Origin: Phoronis australis
Taxonomy: Eukaryota; Phoronida; Phoronidae
Reading direction: 5' to 3'
NCBI GenBank assembly: GCA_002633005.1
Contig: NMRA01000593.1
Span: forward strand, 144,280 to 183,117
Length of the DNA stretch: 38,838 bases
Both the position numbers and the translations under genes were made by a program. A model generated the notes under the pieces. It saw only the letters and a program-made list of their open reading frames with translations. It searched no databases and was not told the DNA's origin. Below, piece after piece: positions 1 through 10,000 of the stretch (positions are counted from its first letter, which is position 1; every line of letters begins with the position of its first letter).

Positions 1-1553
1 TGGGGTAAAGCTCGTAACGCTAGAACTTCGCTAAAAAGCAAGAATTCATGAAATTACCTGATGTATTGTGTTTTTGAATTGAAAGCGTGATTTTGGCTAG
101 ATTTTTGTATTTCCCAAGACAGCTACTGAACTCTACCCTAGTCTGCGACCAGGGGCGCAAGGGTGAGAATCTCACGAACACGCTAGACTGAAGACGTCGA
201 GACGTTTGGTGAGGCATTGCAAACGAAGCACACGATCACACTATCTTCTTTAGCGAGATTCTTGCATCTGCGATGCTTATCAGAGAGCAACAGACAATTT
301 GCAAGGGTAATGAAACGTGGTTACGTGGATGTACATTAGTTTTTGATATGTGTTATAGCACACCGGCGCTTACACAACATAGGACAGGGATGCAATGTCT
401 CTGTAACAATTGCGTGTGCGCCGCGCCCCTTTCTGAGTGCTGGGCCTTGCACTATGTTTGATTTTTTAACCAGCTTTACTTTGGCTCCGTCTCATTCGGC
501 TGCGTCCTGTTCACTATCTACACTACTTTGAAGGCGCGATATCCTACGGACAGACTTAGCTGTGGCCTATTGTGAATGGGGTCTAAACAAAAAATATTTC
601 TCATCACGTCAAGAATAAAGTCGGGACACGTCGCCAGAGATTTTAGCCACTAACAAGGGCATTTGCAAAGGCCAGGACGTTTTGAAAATAAAAACGTTTC
701 GTAAACACGCAAGTTGATGTCAGGCGTGCAAGTTCAATGTCACAGTCCGAAGTCGAACAACACGGTCTAATTAAACCAAAGCACATGTTACGCTACAACG
801 AAAAACTGCAGCCTTCAGTGTATTTCCCATTTGTATTTTCACCAGAAATTTTCGTCATGCGGGACTCGGTGACTCTTTCCATAGCTAAAGCGCCAAACAC
901 AAGCTAAACGCAAGACAATCGAGTAACGGTCATGAGATCGTCAAGACAAGGTAAAAATTACAAAGCCCGTTACACCAATTCTCAGATTCAAGCCTTATAG
1001 AGTAGTAATCATCCGTTGAACGCTTTAGTGACACGGGAGTTGCGTCGATCCCAAATTAGCGTTTCTAAAATTTTCATTGTCCGAAAGTCGCGGGGCAAAA
1101 ATCCGACGTTTATGACATTGTCCGAAGTTCGAAGATCATTAAAAAACAGTTTTTGGACCTTGTACGAATTTCGTGGACTATGAAAAACTCATTTCGGAAA
1201 TATTTATTCTTGGTCGAAAATGGCGGGCCGTCCGAAAATCACGCGACTTTACCGTACTCATTTACATAAAAAATAGTAGCAAAACAAGACTTTAGCAAGA
1301 CTGCAATGATAACTGGTTCTCAGATGGTTCCTGGCACACCCAGAAGGCCCGGGGTAAGGGTTGTCTGTAACCTAGTACTTCGTTTGCATATTCACAATTT
1401 AATGAGACATACCTTCTTTAAGGGTGTAAAAATGGTTACATTTTCAAAGTCATTTTGCCTGCATCTGAACTAGATCCAAAAATTCTTCTTGGTAAACTTA
1501 CTTTCATTTTCTGAAATTTCGACTGTTAATGTCTTCTGCATTGCCGTTTTCAG
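1..1553. other. Non-coding flank and intron upstream of SNRPG
   Basis: No convincing exon is visible on either strand. The stretch before 1554 is at least partly the SNRPG intron that ends in the acceptor at 1552-1553. I looked for the roughly 20 missing N-terminal Sm G residues, which should end in phase 1, and did not find them, so that exon probably lies left of the window. A short GTCCGAA motif recurs around 1078-1235, which looks like a decayed repeat. Confidence 0.5.
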
Positions 1554-2347
1554 TAAAACTGAATGGTGGACGCGTCGTCAGTGGTATTTTACGAGGCTTT
1601 GACCCGTTCATGAATCTCGTAATTGATGAGTCGATTGAAGAAACAAAGTCAGGAGAAAAACATTCAATAGGAATGGTGGTAAGTAACTCACTGGGTGTCG
1701 TTGATTTTGTTCAGTAGGTGGTATGTTAAGGGACGTGTGGGAGGGGGGCACTGGGTTGTCCTCATTGTCTAAATGTCATGATAGAGATCTCCGCCCTGCT
1801 CTTTAGGTCCCGACAGAAGTTAAAATTTTGACATGAAAGCCCTTGGAAAGATTCAAGACTCGTTTTTTTCTAGATAGGCAATTAGTATACGAATTTAGGT
1901 AATAGTCACTTGCCTGCAATTTGAGAACCACTTTGCTCCACTGAATAACAGGCATCAAATTGCTTCTCAACATCCGGGGCCCTTGCAAGTGACAATTGTG
2001 TGAAATTTTATCACATTACCAAGTTTTTCACTTTCAAGTCTTTGCTGTGATTGTTTAAACAAGTTAAATAAGAAATGATTGTATTTAGTGATCAAAAACT
2101 CGATGAAATGGCAATACATTGACATTTGAGACGATACTTTTCTTGATGATTCAGCAATCCTAGAAAATTGCGCTCGTCTCTGTTGACATTGTCTGAAGTT
2201 TTAGTCTGGAAACCGATTGACTAGTCTGTGCTTTGTGTTGTGGTTGTCAGGGGAAACAGTATTGTACTACAAGCTTTTTGCTTTGTGTTGTTGTAGGTTG
2301 TCAGGGGAAACAGTATTGTACTACTAGAAGCATTGGATCGGATATGA
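1554..2347 (+). CDS. SNRPG: Small nuclear ribonucleoprotein G (Sm G), C-terminal two exons, partial
   Basis: Sm G is one of seven Sm proteins forming the ring around the Sm site of U1, U2, U4 and U5 snRNAs in the nuclear splicing machinery. Two exons are seen: 1554-1678 and 2297-2347, with stop TGA at 2345-2347. The first follows a pyrimidine-rich acceptor and begins in phase 1, reading (x)TA AAA CTG, then [19 protein letters not shown] (the Sm1 motif with its Asp and Asn) and IGMV before a perfect GTAAGT donor. The second follows TTGTTGTAG and encodes [16 protein letters not shown], the Sm2 motif with its Arg-Gly. Together they give 57 residues of a protein that is usually about 76 long. The start is missing. 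The ORF read straight through from 1529 runs from intron into exon and then into the next intron, so its ends are not real. LSM7 is the nearest alternative, but [10 protein letters not shown] and the C-terminus fit Sm G better. Confidence 0.93.
1679..2296 (+). other. SNRPG intron
   Basis: A 618-bp phase-0 intron with a GTAAGT donor at 1679 and a TTGTAG acceptor ending at 2296. Its last 66 bases contain a damaged duplicate of the acceptor and of the start of the final exon (2231-2272). Confidence 0.85.
2231..2326 (+). repeat. Microduplication of the SNRPG last-exon acceptor
   Basis: The sequence CTTTGTGTTGT...GGTTGTCAGGGG through ATTGTACTAC occurs at 2231-2272 and again from 2281. The second copy has TGTAGG at the splice junction. 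The first copy lacks four bases (TGTA) there, which removes the AG acceptor. After ATTGTACTAC the copies diverge, and only the second continues as the Sm2 coding exon. The first copy is therefore an intronic decoy. Confidence 0.85.
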
Positions 2348-2534
2348 TGAAGACCATCAATTGTTTCATAGACATTGTAATGAGTGGAATTAAGCACTAC
2401 ACTCCGGTATGCGGAGATGGTGCCCAAGACTCGGATTGTGGTGGATTGCGTGACGAGAGCTGTTAAAAACTCGTCACCATCGAGTCTCAGTGACTCTAAG
2501 ACCTTTCATGATTTTAATTGTTTTGTATGTAGAT

Positions 2535-2540
2535 AATACA
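2535..2540 (+). promoter_or_regulatory. Possible SNRPG polyadenylation signal (AATACA)
   Basis: No AATAAA lies close behind the stop. AATACA, a known variant hexamer, sits about 190 nt after it and is followed within 25-45 nt by a U/GU-rich run (GTTTTATTTTCTTTGTTTTG). This is a plausible 3' end but not proven. Confidence 0.35.
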
Positions 2541-2826
2541 TTTTGTAACTATATCACCTGGTTTTATTTTCTTTGTTTTGTGGATTCTAAGTAACTTTGA
2601 GGTTAGCGCTTTAAGAAAATCTCAAAAATTTTCATTGGAGGTAGACTGCACTTATGTCTCGTCGCATTGATTTCGCGGTTGCCCGTCTCAACCCAAGTTC
2701 TAAGTAAGAGTTTACGGCTAACAAAGGCCCTATTTTTTCTCACAAAAATGCTCATTGTTTTCAATGTAAAACATTCTCATACCTTCACATTGCATTTTAC
2801 AGCCAAATGTGTCTGCTTTCATTTGA

Positions 2827-3300
2827 CAGGGCTTGGAATTTTCCGCGGAAACGCGGATTTCCGCTTTTTTGAAATGTGCTTTCCGCTTTTTTTATATTTC
2901 CGCATAAAAAGATCGGATTTGATATGAAATTTCCGCGGCAAATTCCTTTCTTACCGCGGCGTTGCAGACGACGTTCACCTCGGAAAGTGGAAGTTGCTCT
3001 TTATGTTTTGGAGGAACGTAAATTGTCAACATTGCCAGGGCATCTGGGTAAAGCGTGGTGTGATTTTCAATGGTGGCTCGTGTTATTGCTAAGCAGCCAA
3101 AATTGTGTGGGTTGGGAGTGGACGAGCGAGCGAAAAGGACGCAGACGCATGCTACTGATGGTGGTAACTTTTTTTTTTTTTAGTCCTCCCGATTTTTGTC
3201 GCGGAAAGGTCCACATTGACCATTTCAAAGGCTGGTTATCGGGCATGATTTGGGCCGTAAAAGTTTCCGCGTTTTTTGTCATTGGTCATTCCAAGCCCTG
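2827..3300. mobile_element. hAT-like MITE, 474 bp, 13-bp perfect TIRs
   Basis: The element begins CAGGGCTTGGAAT and ends with its exact reverse complement, ATTCCAAGCCCTG. CAGGG termini are typical of hAT transposons. It is flanked directly by ATTTGA on both sides (2821-2826 and 3301-3306), a 6-bp target-site duplication; hAT families usually make 5-8 bp duplications. The interior is rich in TTCCGCGG and CGCGGA motifs near the left end. The 141-codon ORF inside shows no transposase motif that I recognise and runs to the element edge, so I treat the element as non-autonomous. Confidence 0.8.
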
Positions 3301-4138
3301 ATTTGATCACATCACTTTATTGCACAAGTACCTATCCACCCGTTGTGAACTGTACTCGAACACAGCAATACAGTTGTCGGAGCCAATGTAGAAAGTTGTA
3401 GTTGATACCATCAATGAATACATCCAGTTTATAGTTCTTGCATGATTAAAAAGCAAAGGAAATGTTTCTCACCTATTGCCCTGTTGGAAGAAGCATGACA
3501 ATGTTTTGATAATTTCAGACAAAATTAATTCCCTGAATTGCCCTTTGAAAAGGTAGTAACATAACTAATGACAATTATTTAAAACATTGTCCGATAGTCA
3601 TTATGGGCAGAAATCTGCTGCGATTTCAGGTGGCCCTTGAACAAGGCAGAATTGAGAAAAAAATAGCTGGACAACTACACTTATGGTAAACATTTTGGGA
3701 TCTGAATTAAATTTGCTTTCAGAATCTAGTGTTTGCCTATGTCCAACATGGGTAGGGAAGTAGTGCTTTGGGGCAGAAATGCGTTTTACTGCCATGTTTT
3801 TTCAAAGCCCAGCTAACCCTTTCAGTGGAGGTGAAATGGCCAAAAGTATGAAATAGTTTCTGTGAAACATCTCCCAACTTTTCATTCTATTCATGGTGAA
3901 ACGTCGCTCGATTAAAACTCACTGATCTGTTAGGTATTTTTCTATATTTTTTCGGTTTGTACATCTCATTTTTAACAAGTACAAAACATAATATTAATTC
4001 TTCGATATCTAAACAATTGCTACGTTTCCAAGCACTTAAAATAGAGCAGCACTTGCCTGGCAACTCCTTCAAAGATAATCCTCCCACATTAAACTGACTG
4101 GTAAGCTCAGACCAATGGATGAAAATCATCCGATTACT
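3301..4138. other. Intergenic, no confident gene
   Basis: AT-rich DNA with only short ORFs. A minus-strand open stretch at 3887-4129 lies just downstream of the 4139-4531 ORF and might be a following exon: a GTAAAG donor at 4142 and a TTACCAG acceptor ending at 4098 would define a phase-compatible intron of only 45 bp. That is very short, so I do not join them. Confidence 0.4.
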
Positions 4139-4531
4139 TTACCAACTGCTCAAATGTTTGTCATCGATATTGCACAAACGCTGCAAAGCATCAAGTCTGA
4201 CTAGTGGCGATGACGGCATGCCTGGCAAGAGATTACACGGAGGATGCAGTTGTTGTATCACATAACATCGGTGAATATACAGGCTCACAGAAAGACCCAG
4301 AGGAAGTCTAGTTAGTGAGAGTGGAAAATGATGTCGATTCATACAATACACGCTAGAGGTATTCCAATTAAATGCCCGGGAATTCAAGGTCACAATGGCT
4401 GAGTGGAAGCCAAATTCATCGCCAGTACAGTCTTCCTCCGGATTGAGAATAAAGAGAATTTCATCAGGAGAATATGGTTTCCAAGACATTTTGCAATTGG
4501 AATTTTGCTGCCAAAAATCATTACTAGTCAT
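4139..4531 (-). CDS. Unrecognised ORF or exon, 130 codons
   Basis: This is one of the longest gap-free, non-repetitive ORFs outside the two known genes. I do not recognise the protein. Its composition is balanced, with acidic stretches such as SPDEILFILNPEEDC and a segment LDALQRLC that vaguely recalls an elongin-binding BC box; that resemblance is weak. An in-frame Met (MSWKPYSPDE) follows a possible TTTTGGCAG acceptor, so the stretch could be an internal exon. It lies between convergent SNRPG and PPP2R2, on the same strand as PPP2R2. Chance remains possible: an ORF this long is expected now and then in 39 kb of non-coding DNA read in six frames. Confidence 0.25.
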   Translation of the reverse strand: MTSNDFWQQNSNCKMSWKPYSPDEILFILNPEEDCTGDEFGFHSAIVTLNSRAFNWNTSSVYCMNRHHFPLSLTRLPLGLSVSLYIHRCYVIQQLHPPCNLLPGMPSSPLVRLDALQRLCNIDDKHLSSW

Positions 4532-5983
4532 TTTCGCAGTTAAAAGAACTGTCCAGCAATCGTGACCAGGAAATGATATTTAGTCCAATGACTTCGCCTT
4601 GTACTGTGGGAAGATTAACCCTCAACAACAATTGATTAGCTTTTAAAGCATCCCTATTTAAGTTCAGCATATTTAATCATTGCATTCAGCAGCTGTTTTA
4701 TGGCGTGTATTGAATGTTTCTTTACTCAAACATAATTAGTAGCAACACAGTTCGGACACTTGCAATCAAACACAATAACATTCACAGAGTTTATGCGATA
4801 CAGGCCCCTCAACAGAGCAAAGAACTTCCAATAGCAATGAACAAGACAACAAGGGTATAAATACTGGATTAGAGCTTAGGAGGCACTGCTAGTTTTGTCT
4901 ACTCTATCCTGCCGAGAATAAGGCCAAGGCCCACTTGGGTCAACGCTAACATGGGTTAATGTTCACTACACAACTCCATCAGACAGCAAATTCACCCACG
5001 AGCCCAGTTGCCATTGACTATGCAGAGCATCACAACAGTTCTTCACCGTTATGATGAAAATGGTCTCCAATTCCTCTGCACGTATTGCGACTAACAAGGC
5101 TAGGTTTCCAGCTGCGGCATTCAAATGACACAGCAGCGCAGTACCTTTCACAGGAGCACACAACAGCAAGTCTTGTAAACATGTGTATTGACTCAAAATA
5201 ATTTACCCTGGGTCAGCATCAAGTATACTTAGTTCAAAGTACCCTCTTGCTAACTGAATACAATTTACACAAGAAATAATGGCTTTACAAAACGTTCATG
5301 TAGCATTAAAACTATATCCGGTGACATGACACCGTGGAGTACATGCCCCGAATAGCAGGAGAATATTGTACAAACTAATAATTAAGACGTGGCAAGTACC
5401 ATTGAGCTCAACTTAAAATCGGAATGAACTGAGCCTTTGAAATGGATACGCATTTGTAAATACTCGGCTATCCTCTTTATGTACAAAACACTATATTTAC
5501 ATCATACAACTAAATAGTTGAAAGGGTAGTTGAGCAACAAACAGAAAAACCTCGACAAGTTCAAGCGCGTCAGAAACCCGAGTCACACTCTGATGAAGTT
5601 ACATGTACACATAAATAAGAACGAAGCAACTACTTTAAATTTCAAGCTCGTTTCTATGCGAGGTTTAACAGTTTGTTGCCATGTATTTATCTTTGTTCAC
5701 CAACAACAGGAGTACTAATACTCAACCAATAAGTGCATGAATGTATGCTAGTCTGCGCAATATACATGCTTTGCGCTCACAGCTCTCGCAATTTATTACC
5801 GCGATGACTGACGCGTCTACGTTGTTATGGCACTTAAAAGCGACACCATGACCCTATCCAACACTCCGCAGTGCTAGTCTGTCAACAATCATCTACACTT
5901 ACAATGGGGGGGCAACACTAGGTGGTGCTAGTGATACATCAGTCTCACCTGCAGAGGTGCAAGCATTCTGGTACAGTCAAACC
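4532..5983. other. Intergenic, nothing recognised
   Basis: AT-rich sequence with only short ORFs. A minus-strand open stretch at 4966-5196 is protein-like in composition but has no start, splice context or recognised domain. Confidence 0.4.
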
Positions 5984-6152
5984 CGTGTTGAAACCTGTCT
6001 GGTTTACAACACTCGCTCGCATGTAACATTCCATTAGACAAGCCTCAAGCCACCGTGCTGAATTTGTTTACAAAATACTTCAACTACTATGAATGTTTTA
6101 GACAAACTTAGAAGGTATGCTACTATGCCACACGATCATGCGAAAGTAGATT

Positions 6153-6158
6153 TTTATT
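6153..6158 (-). promoter_or_regulatory. Candidate PPP2R2 poly(A) signal AATAAA, copy 1
   Basis: The plus strand reads TTTATT, so the minus strand has AATAAA about 620 nt after the copy 1 stop codon. The same hexamer is kept in copy 2 at 8057-8062. It is only a candidate, because AT-rich DNA contains this hexamer by chance. Confidence 0.3.
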
Positions 6159-6779
6159 CCGTCAATTCGGACGTTAACAATAGGGACCTTTCCGCAATGC
6201 CACCGCCTAGTGAACACCTAGTCGGCCATATTCAACTAAACACAGTCATAGTATGCACGAATCACATTAGTGCCAGGTGGGTCATGATAGTTTTCTTGCT
6301 TAAAAGTCGATGATGATGATGCTTAGCATAATGCGACGCGAGGACCTTGACATGAACAGTAAGAAAGACTGATGAGCTAGCAGCGACGGTAGAGTTTGGA
6401 CAAGGTAAATAACAAAAATATTGAATAAGTCCGCCTCAATCGCGTACACGAATGATCACACATTGCTAATTGGCACAATCAAACTCACGCGAGTAGATAT
6501 GCCAGCCATGAATTGTAATTTTCCACAATAACTCATACCCAGACCTTGGCACAGAGTTACTAACGACAATGCAATTCAATTGCCGGCAACGACAGAAGCC
6601 ACTGACGAGCAGAACTGACTGCCACACTAACAAGAAGAGTATTAGTGTTGATCCCAAAAGTGTTACCATGACGACTGTAACACGGATGTTCACAGGGCTA
6701 CCTTTGGTTCGTCATTTCTGCCTGTCTAGACCACGACTTTGGACAAACACTGCTCTCCAGTCCATCATTTCCCCCCGGT

Positions 6780-7056
6780 CTAATCCTTGCCTTGAAATAT
6801 ATACAGGTTGTTTGTGGCAGCGACGGCGATGCTGTTCTGCGTTGGGTGCCATGCAGTGTGCAAGATCTTCTTATTGAAGTCGAGACAGTCAACACTAATC
6901 TCGTCCTTCTTGCGTTTCCCGCCAGCACAAACTTTGCGCGGCTTCAGAATTGTTTTGGGCTTCATGTTCTCACGACATGCCTCCAGAGTTACGTCCCGCT
7001 TTGTCTCTCGATCAAACATGCGGAAGAAGTTGTTGTAAGATCCAGTCATCACATAC
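6780..7056 (-). CDS. PPP2R2A: PPP2R2 last coding exon, distal duplicate (copy 1)
   Basis: The exon starts after TTTTCAG in phase 2 (G TAT GTG ATG, completing an Arg from the previous exon) and ends in TAG at 6780-6782. It encodes the final 91 full residues, from [15 protein letters not shown] to [10 protein letters not shown]. The protein is identical to that of the exon at 8674-8950. The five base differences between them are all synonymous. It sits beyond copy 2 from the rest of the gene, in the duplicated block. Confidence 0.85.
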
Positions 7057-10000
7057 CTGAAAACACAGTTTATCTGAGAGTTAAAGTACAATGTACAATA
7101 TATCTTTCAAAGAAGGCCAAACCCTGAAAGAAACCAGACGCAATTTTACATGACTACAGCATTTGAAAATTAGAGGCAGAATTTTGCTTCAGGATTAATA
7201 AAACCCCATTTTCAGCAATGGATTTTGTCAATGTTTTCTCCTCAATGTGAGTCCGTGTTACATGCCAACCTCCTTTATTCAGACTAGTCAAGTTATTTAA
7301 AAACACTGATCAAAAATTGAACAGCTACTAGTTACTGCACGATACAACATGCATGAAACATCATCGTATAAGTGCACATCAGCTTTGCTGGGTAAACCAA
7401 TACTAGTATGAAGAAAATAATCTCTAACAAACCTAGTAAATAAGAGCAGGGTGGTTTCATTGAGTTATGTAGGCAGCCTACTTGACCCATCTACTTAAGG
7501 TAGTCGGGCACGGTAAGAAAGCCCCTTTTATCTACCTGTGATATCGAGTAGCTGTGGAGAAACCCCCTACTACACAAATGACACAGGCTAATGCAAGAAC
7601 ACAATTGTTGAACAGGTTAGAGCACCTAATCCACCAACAACCAACAACAAATTAAACAAGGATTTACAACACAAGGCACTGCTCGTTCACCTAAGGGAAA
7701 AGGTGCCTATGCCATCTGAGAATTTTGGAGGAGGGTAAAATCCTTCAGTCACCATCAATACCACCCCCATCCCCCCACTCTCATCAGCTGTCTCAAGTTG
7801 CCAATTTTTTTGTTTTGTGCCATTTCAAATCGTCACCTGTGTGAGTTACAACTGGTTCTAACATCAAGGTGAGTTTTTTAATCACNCGTGTTGAAACCTG
7901 TCTGGTTTACAACACTCGCTCGCATGTAACATTCCATTAGACAAGCCTCAAGCCAACGGTGCTGAATTTGTTTACAAAATACTTCAACTACTATGAATGT
8001 TTTAGACAAACTTAGAAGGTATGCTACTATGCCACACGATCATGTGAAAGTAGATTTTTATTCCGTCAATTCGGACGTTAACAATAGGGACCTTTCCGCA
8101 ATACCACCGCCTAGTGAACACCTAGTCGGCCATATTCAACTAAACACAGTCATAGTATGCACGAATCACATTAGTGCCAGGTGGGACATGATAGTTTTCT
8201 TGCTCAAAAGTCGATGATGATGATGCTTAGCATAATGCGACGCGAGGACCTTGACATGAACAGTAAGAAAGACTGATGAGCTAGCGGCGACAGTAGAGTT
8301 TGGACAAGGTAAATAATAAAAATATTGATTGAATAAGCCCACCTCAATCGCGTACACGAATGATCACACATTGCTAATTGGCACGTTCAAACTCACACGA
8401 GTAGATATGCCAGCCATGAATTGTAATTTTCCACAACAACTCGTACCCAGACAGAGTCACTAACGACAATACAATTCAACTGCCGGCAACGACAGAAGCC
8501 ACTGACGAGCAGAACTGACTGCCATACTAACAAGAAGAGTACTAGTGTTGATCCCAAAAGTGTTACCATGATGACACGGATGTTCACAGGGCTACCTTTG
8601 ATTCGTCATTTCTGCCTGTCTAGACCACGACCTTGGAAAAACACTGCTCTCCAGTCCATAATTTCCCCCCGGTCTAATCCTTGCCTTGAAATATATATAG
8701 GTTGTTTGTGGCAGCGACGGCGATGCTGTTCTGCGTTGGGTGCCATGCAGTGTGCAAGATCTTCTTATTGAAGTCGAGACAGTCGACACTAATCTCGTCC
8801 TTCTTGCGTTTCCCGCCAGCACACACTTTGCGCGGCTTCAGGATTGTTTTGGGCTTCATGTTCTCACGACATGCCTCCAGAGTTACGTCCCGCTTTGTCT
8901 CTCGATCAAACATGCGGAAGAAGTTGTTATAAGATCCAGTCATCACATACCTGAAAACACAGTTTAACTATGAGTTAAAGTACAATGTACAATATAACTT
9001 TCAAAGAAGGCCAAACCCTGAAAGAAACCAGATGCAATTTTACATGACTACAGCATTTGAAAATTAGAGGCAGAATTTTGCTTCAGGATTAATAAAACCC
9101 CATATTCAGCAACGGATTTTGTCAATGTTTTCTCCTAAATGTGAGTCCTTGTTACATAGTGATACCAACCTCCTTTATTCAGACTACTCAAGTTATTTAA
9201 AAACACTGATCAAAAATTGAACAGCTACTAGTTACTGCACGATACAACATGCATGAAACATCATCGTATAAGTGCACATCAGCTTTGCTGGGTAAACCAA
9301 TACTTGTATGAAGAAAATAATCTCTAACAAACCTAGTGAATAAGAGCAGGGTGGTTTCATTGAGTTATGTAGGCAGCCTACTTGACCCATCTACTTAAGG
9401 TAGTCGGGCACGGTAAGAAAGCCCCTTTTATCTACCTGTGATATCGAGTAGCAGGGGAGAAACCCCCTACTACACAAATGACACAGGCTAATGCAAGAAC
9501 ACAATTGTTGAACAGGTTAGAGCACCTAATCCACCAACAACCAACAACAAATTAAACAAGGATTTACAACACAAGGCACTGCTCGTTCACCTAAGGGAAA
9601 AGGTGCCTATGCCATCTGAGAATTTTGGAGGAGGGTAAAATCCTTCAGTCACCATCAATACCACCCCCATCCCCCCACTCTCATCAGCTGTCTCAAGTTG
9701 CCAATTTTTTTGTTTTGTGCCATTTCAAATCGTCACCTGTGTGAGTTACAACTGGTTCTAACATCAAGGTGAGTTTTTTAATCACCGAGGGAAGTTTTCA
9801 GCCTGACGAGGGGTATGGGTCCGATATTTGGAGGTACCGAAAGATCTGCAGCAATACATGTGGTTAACAGTAGTCACATTCTGGAGCTTATGCAATATGT
9901 TTTGACATGAGCAACATCATCGTTTCGACAGGTGTCATTTTAGAACAACAAAAGTCTGGCAGTTCACTATGTACGGGTGCAAAATTTGATCTCTTCCAAT

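Larger units (their letters stand above)
5984..9785 (+). repeat. Two-copy direct repeat of about 1.9 kb split by a single N
   Basis: Copy 1 is 5984-7885 (1902 nt), copy 2 is 7887-9785 (1899 nt), and the only base between them is N at 7886. Copies start CGTGTTGAAACC and end GTTTTTTAATCAC. They differ by scattered substitutions and small indels, for example at 6549-6560 versus 8452-8455 and at 7265 versus 9157. The last 450 bases or so are nearly identical. Each copy carries the full last exon of PPP2R2, the intron acceptor and the 3' flank. This layout is what an unmerged allelic contig overlap looks like. Confidence 0.95.

Noticed and set aside
931-951. A candidate missing first exon of SNRPG (ATG to an AAG-GTAAAA donor)
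   Set aside because: The phase would fit, but the encoded residues do not resemble the conserved Sm G N-terminus.
2876-3301. 141-codon ORF
   Set aside because: It lies inside the MITE, ends at its terminus, and shows no transposase motif.
4098-4142. A 45-bp intron joining the 4139-4531 ORF to the open stretch below it
   Set aside because: The sites fit in phase, but the intron would be at the lower size limit for animals and no family supports the join.
6792-7127. Plus-strand ORFs over the last B55 exon (and the same over copy 2)
   Set aside because: They are antisense shadows of the conserved minus-strand exon.
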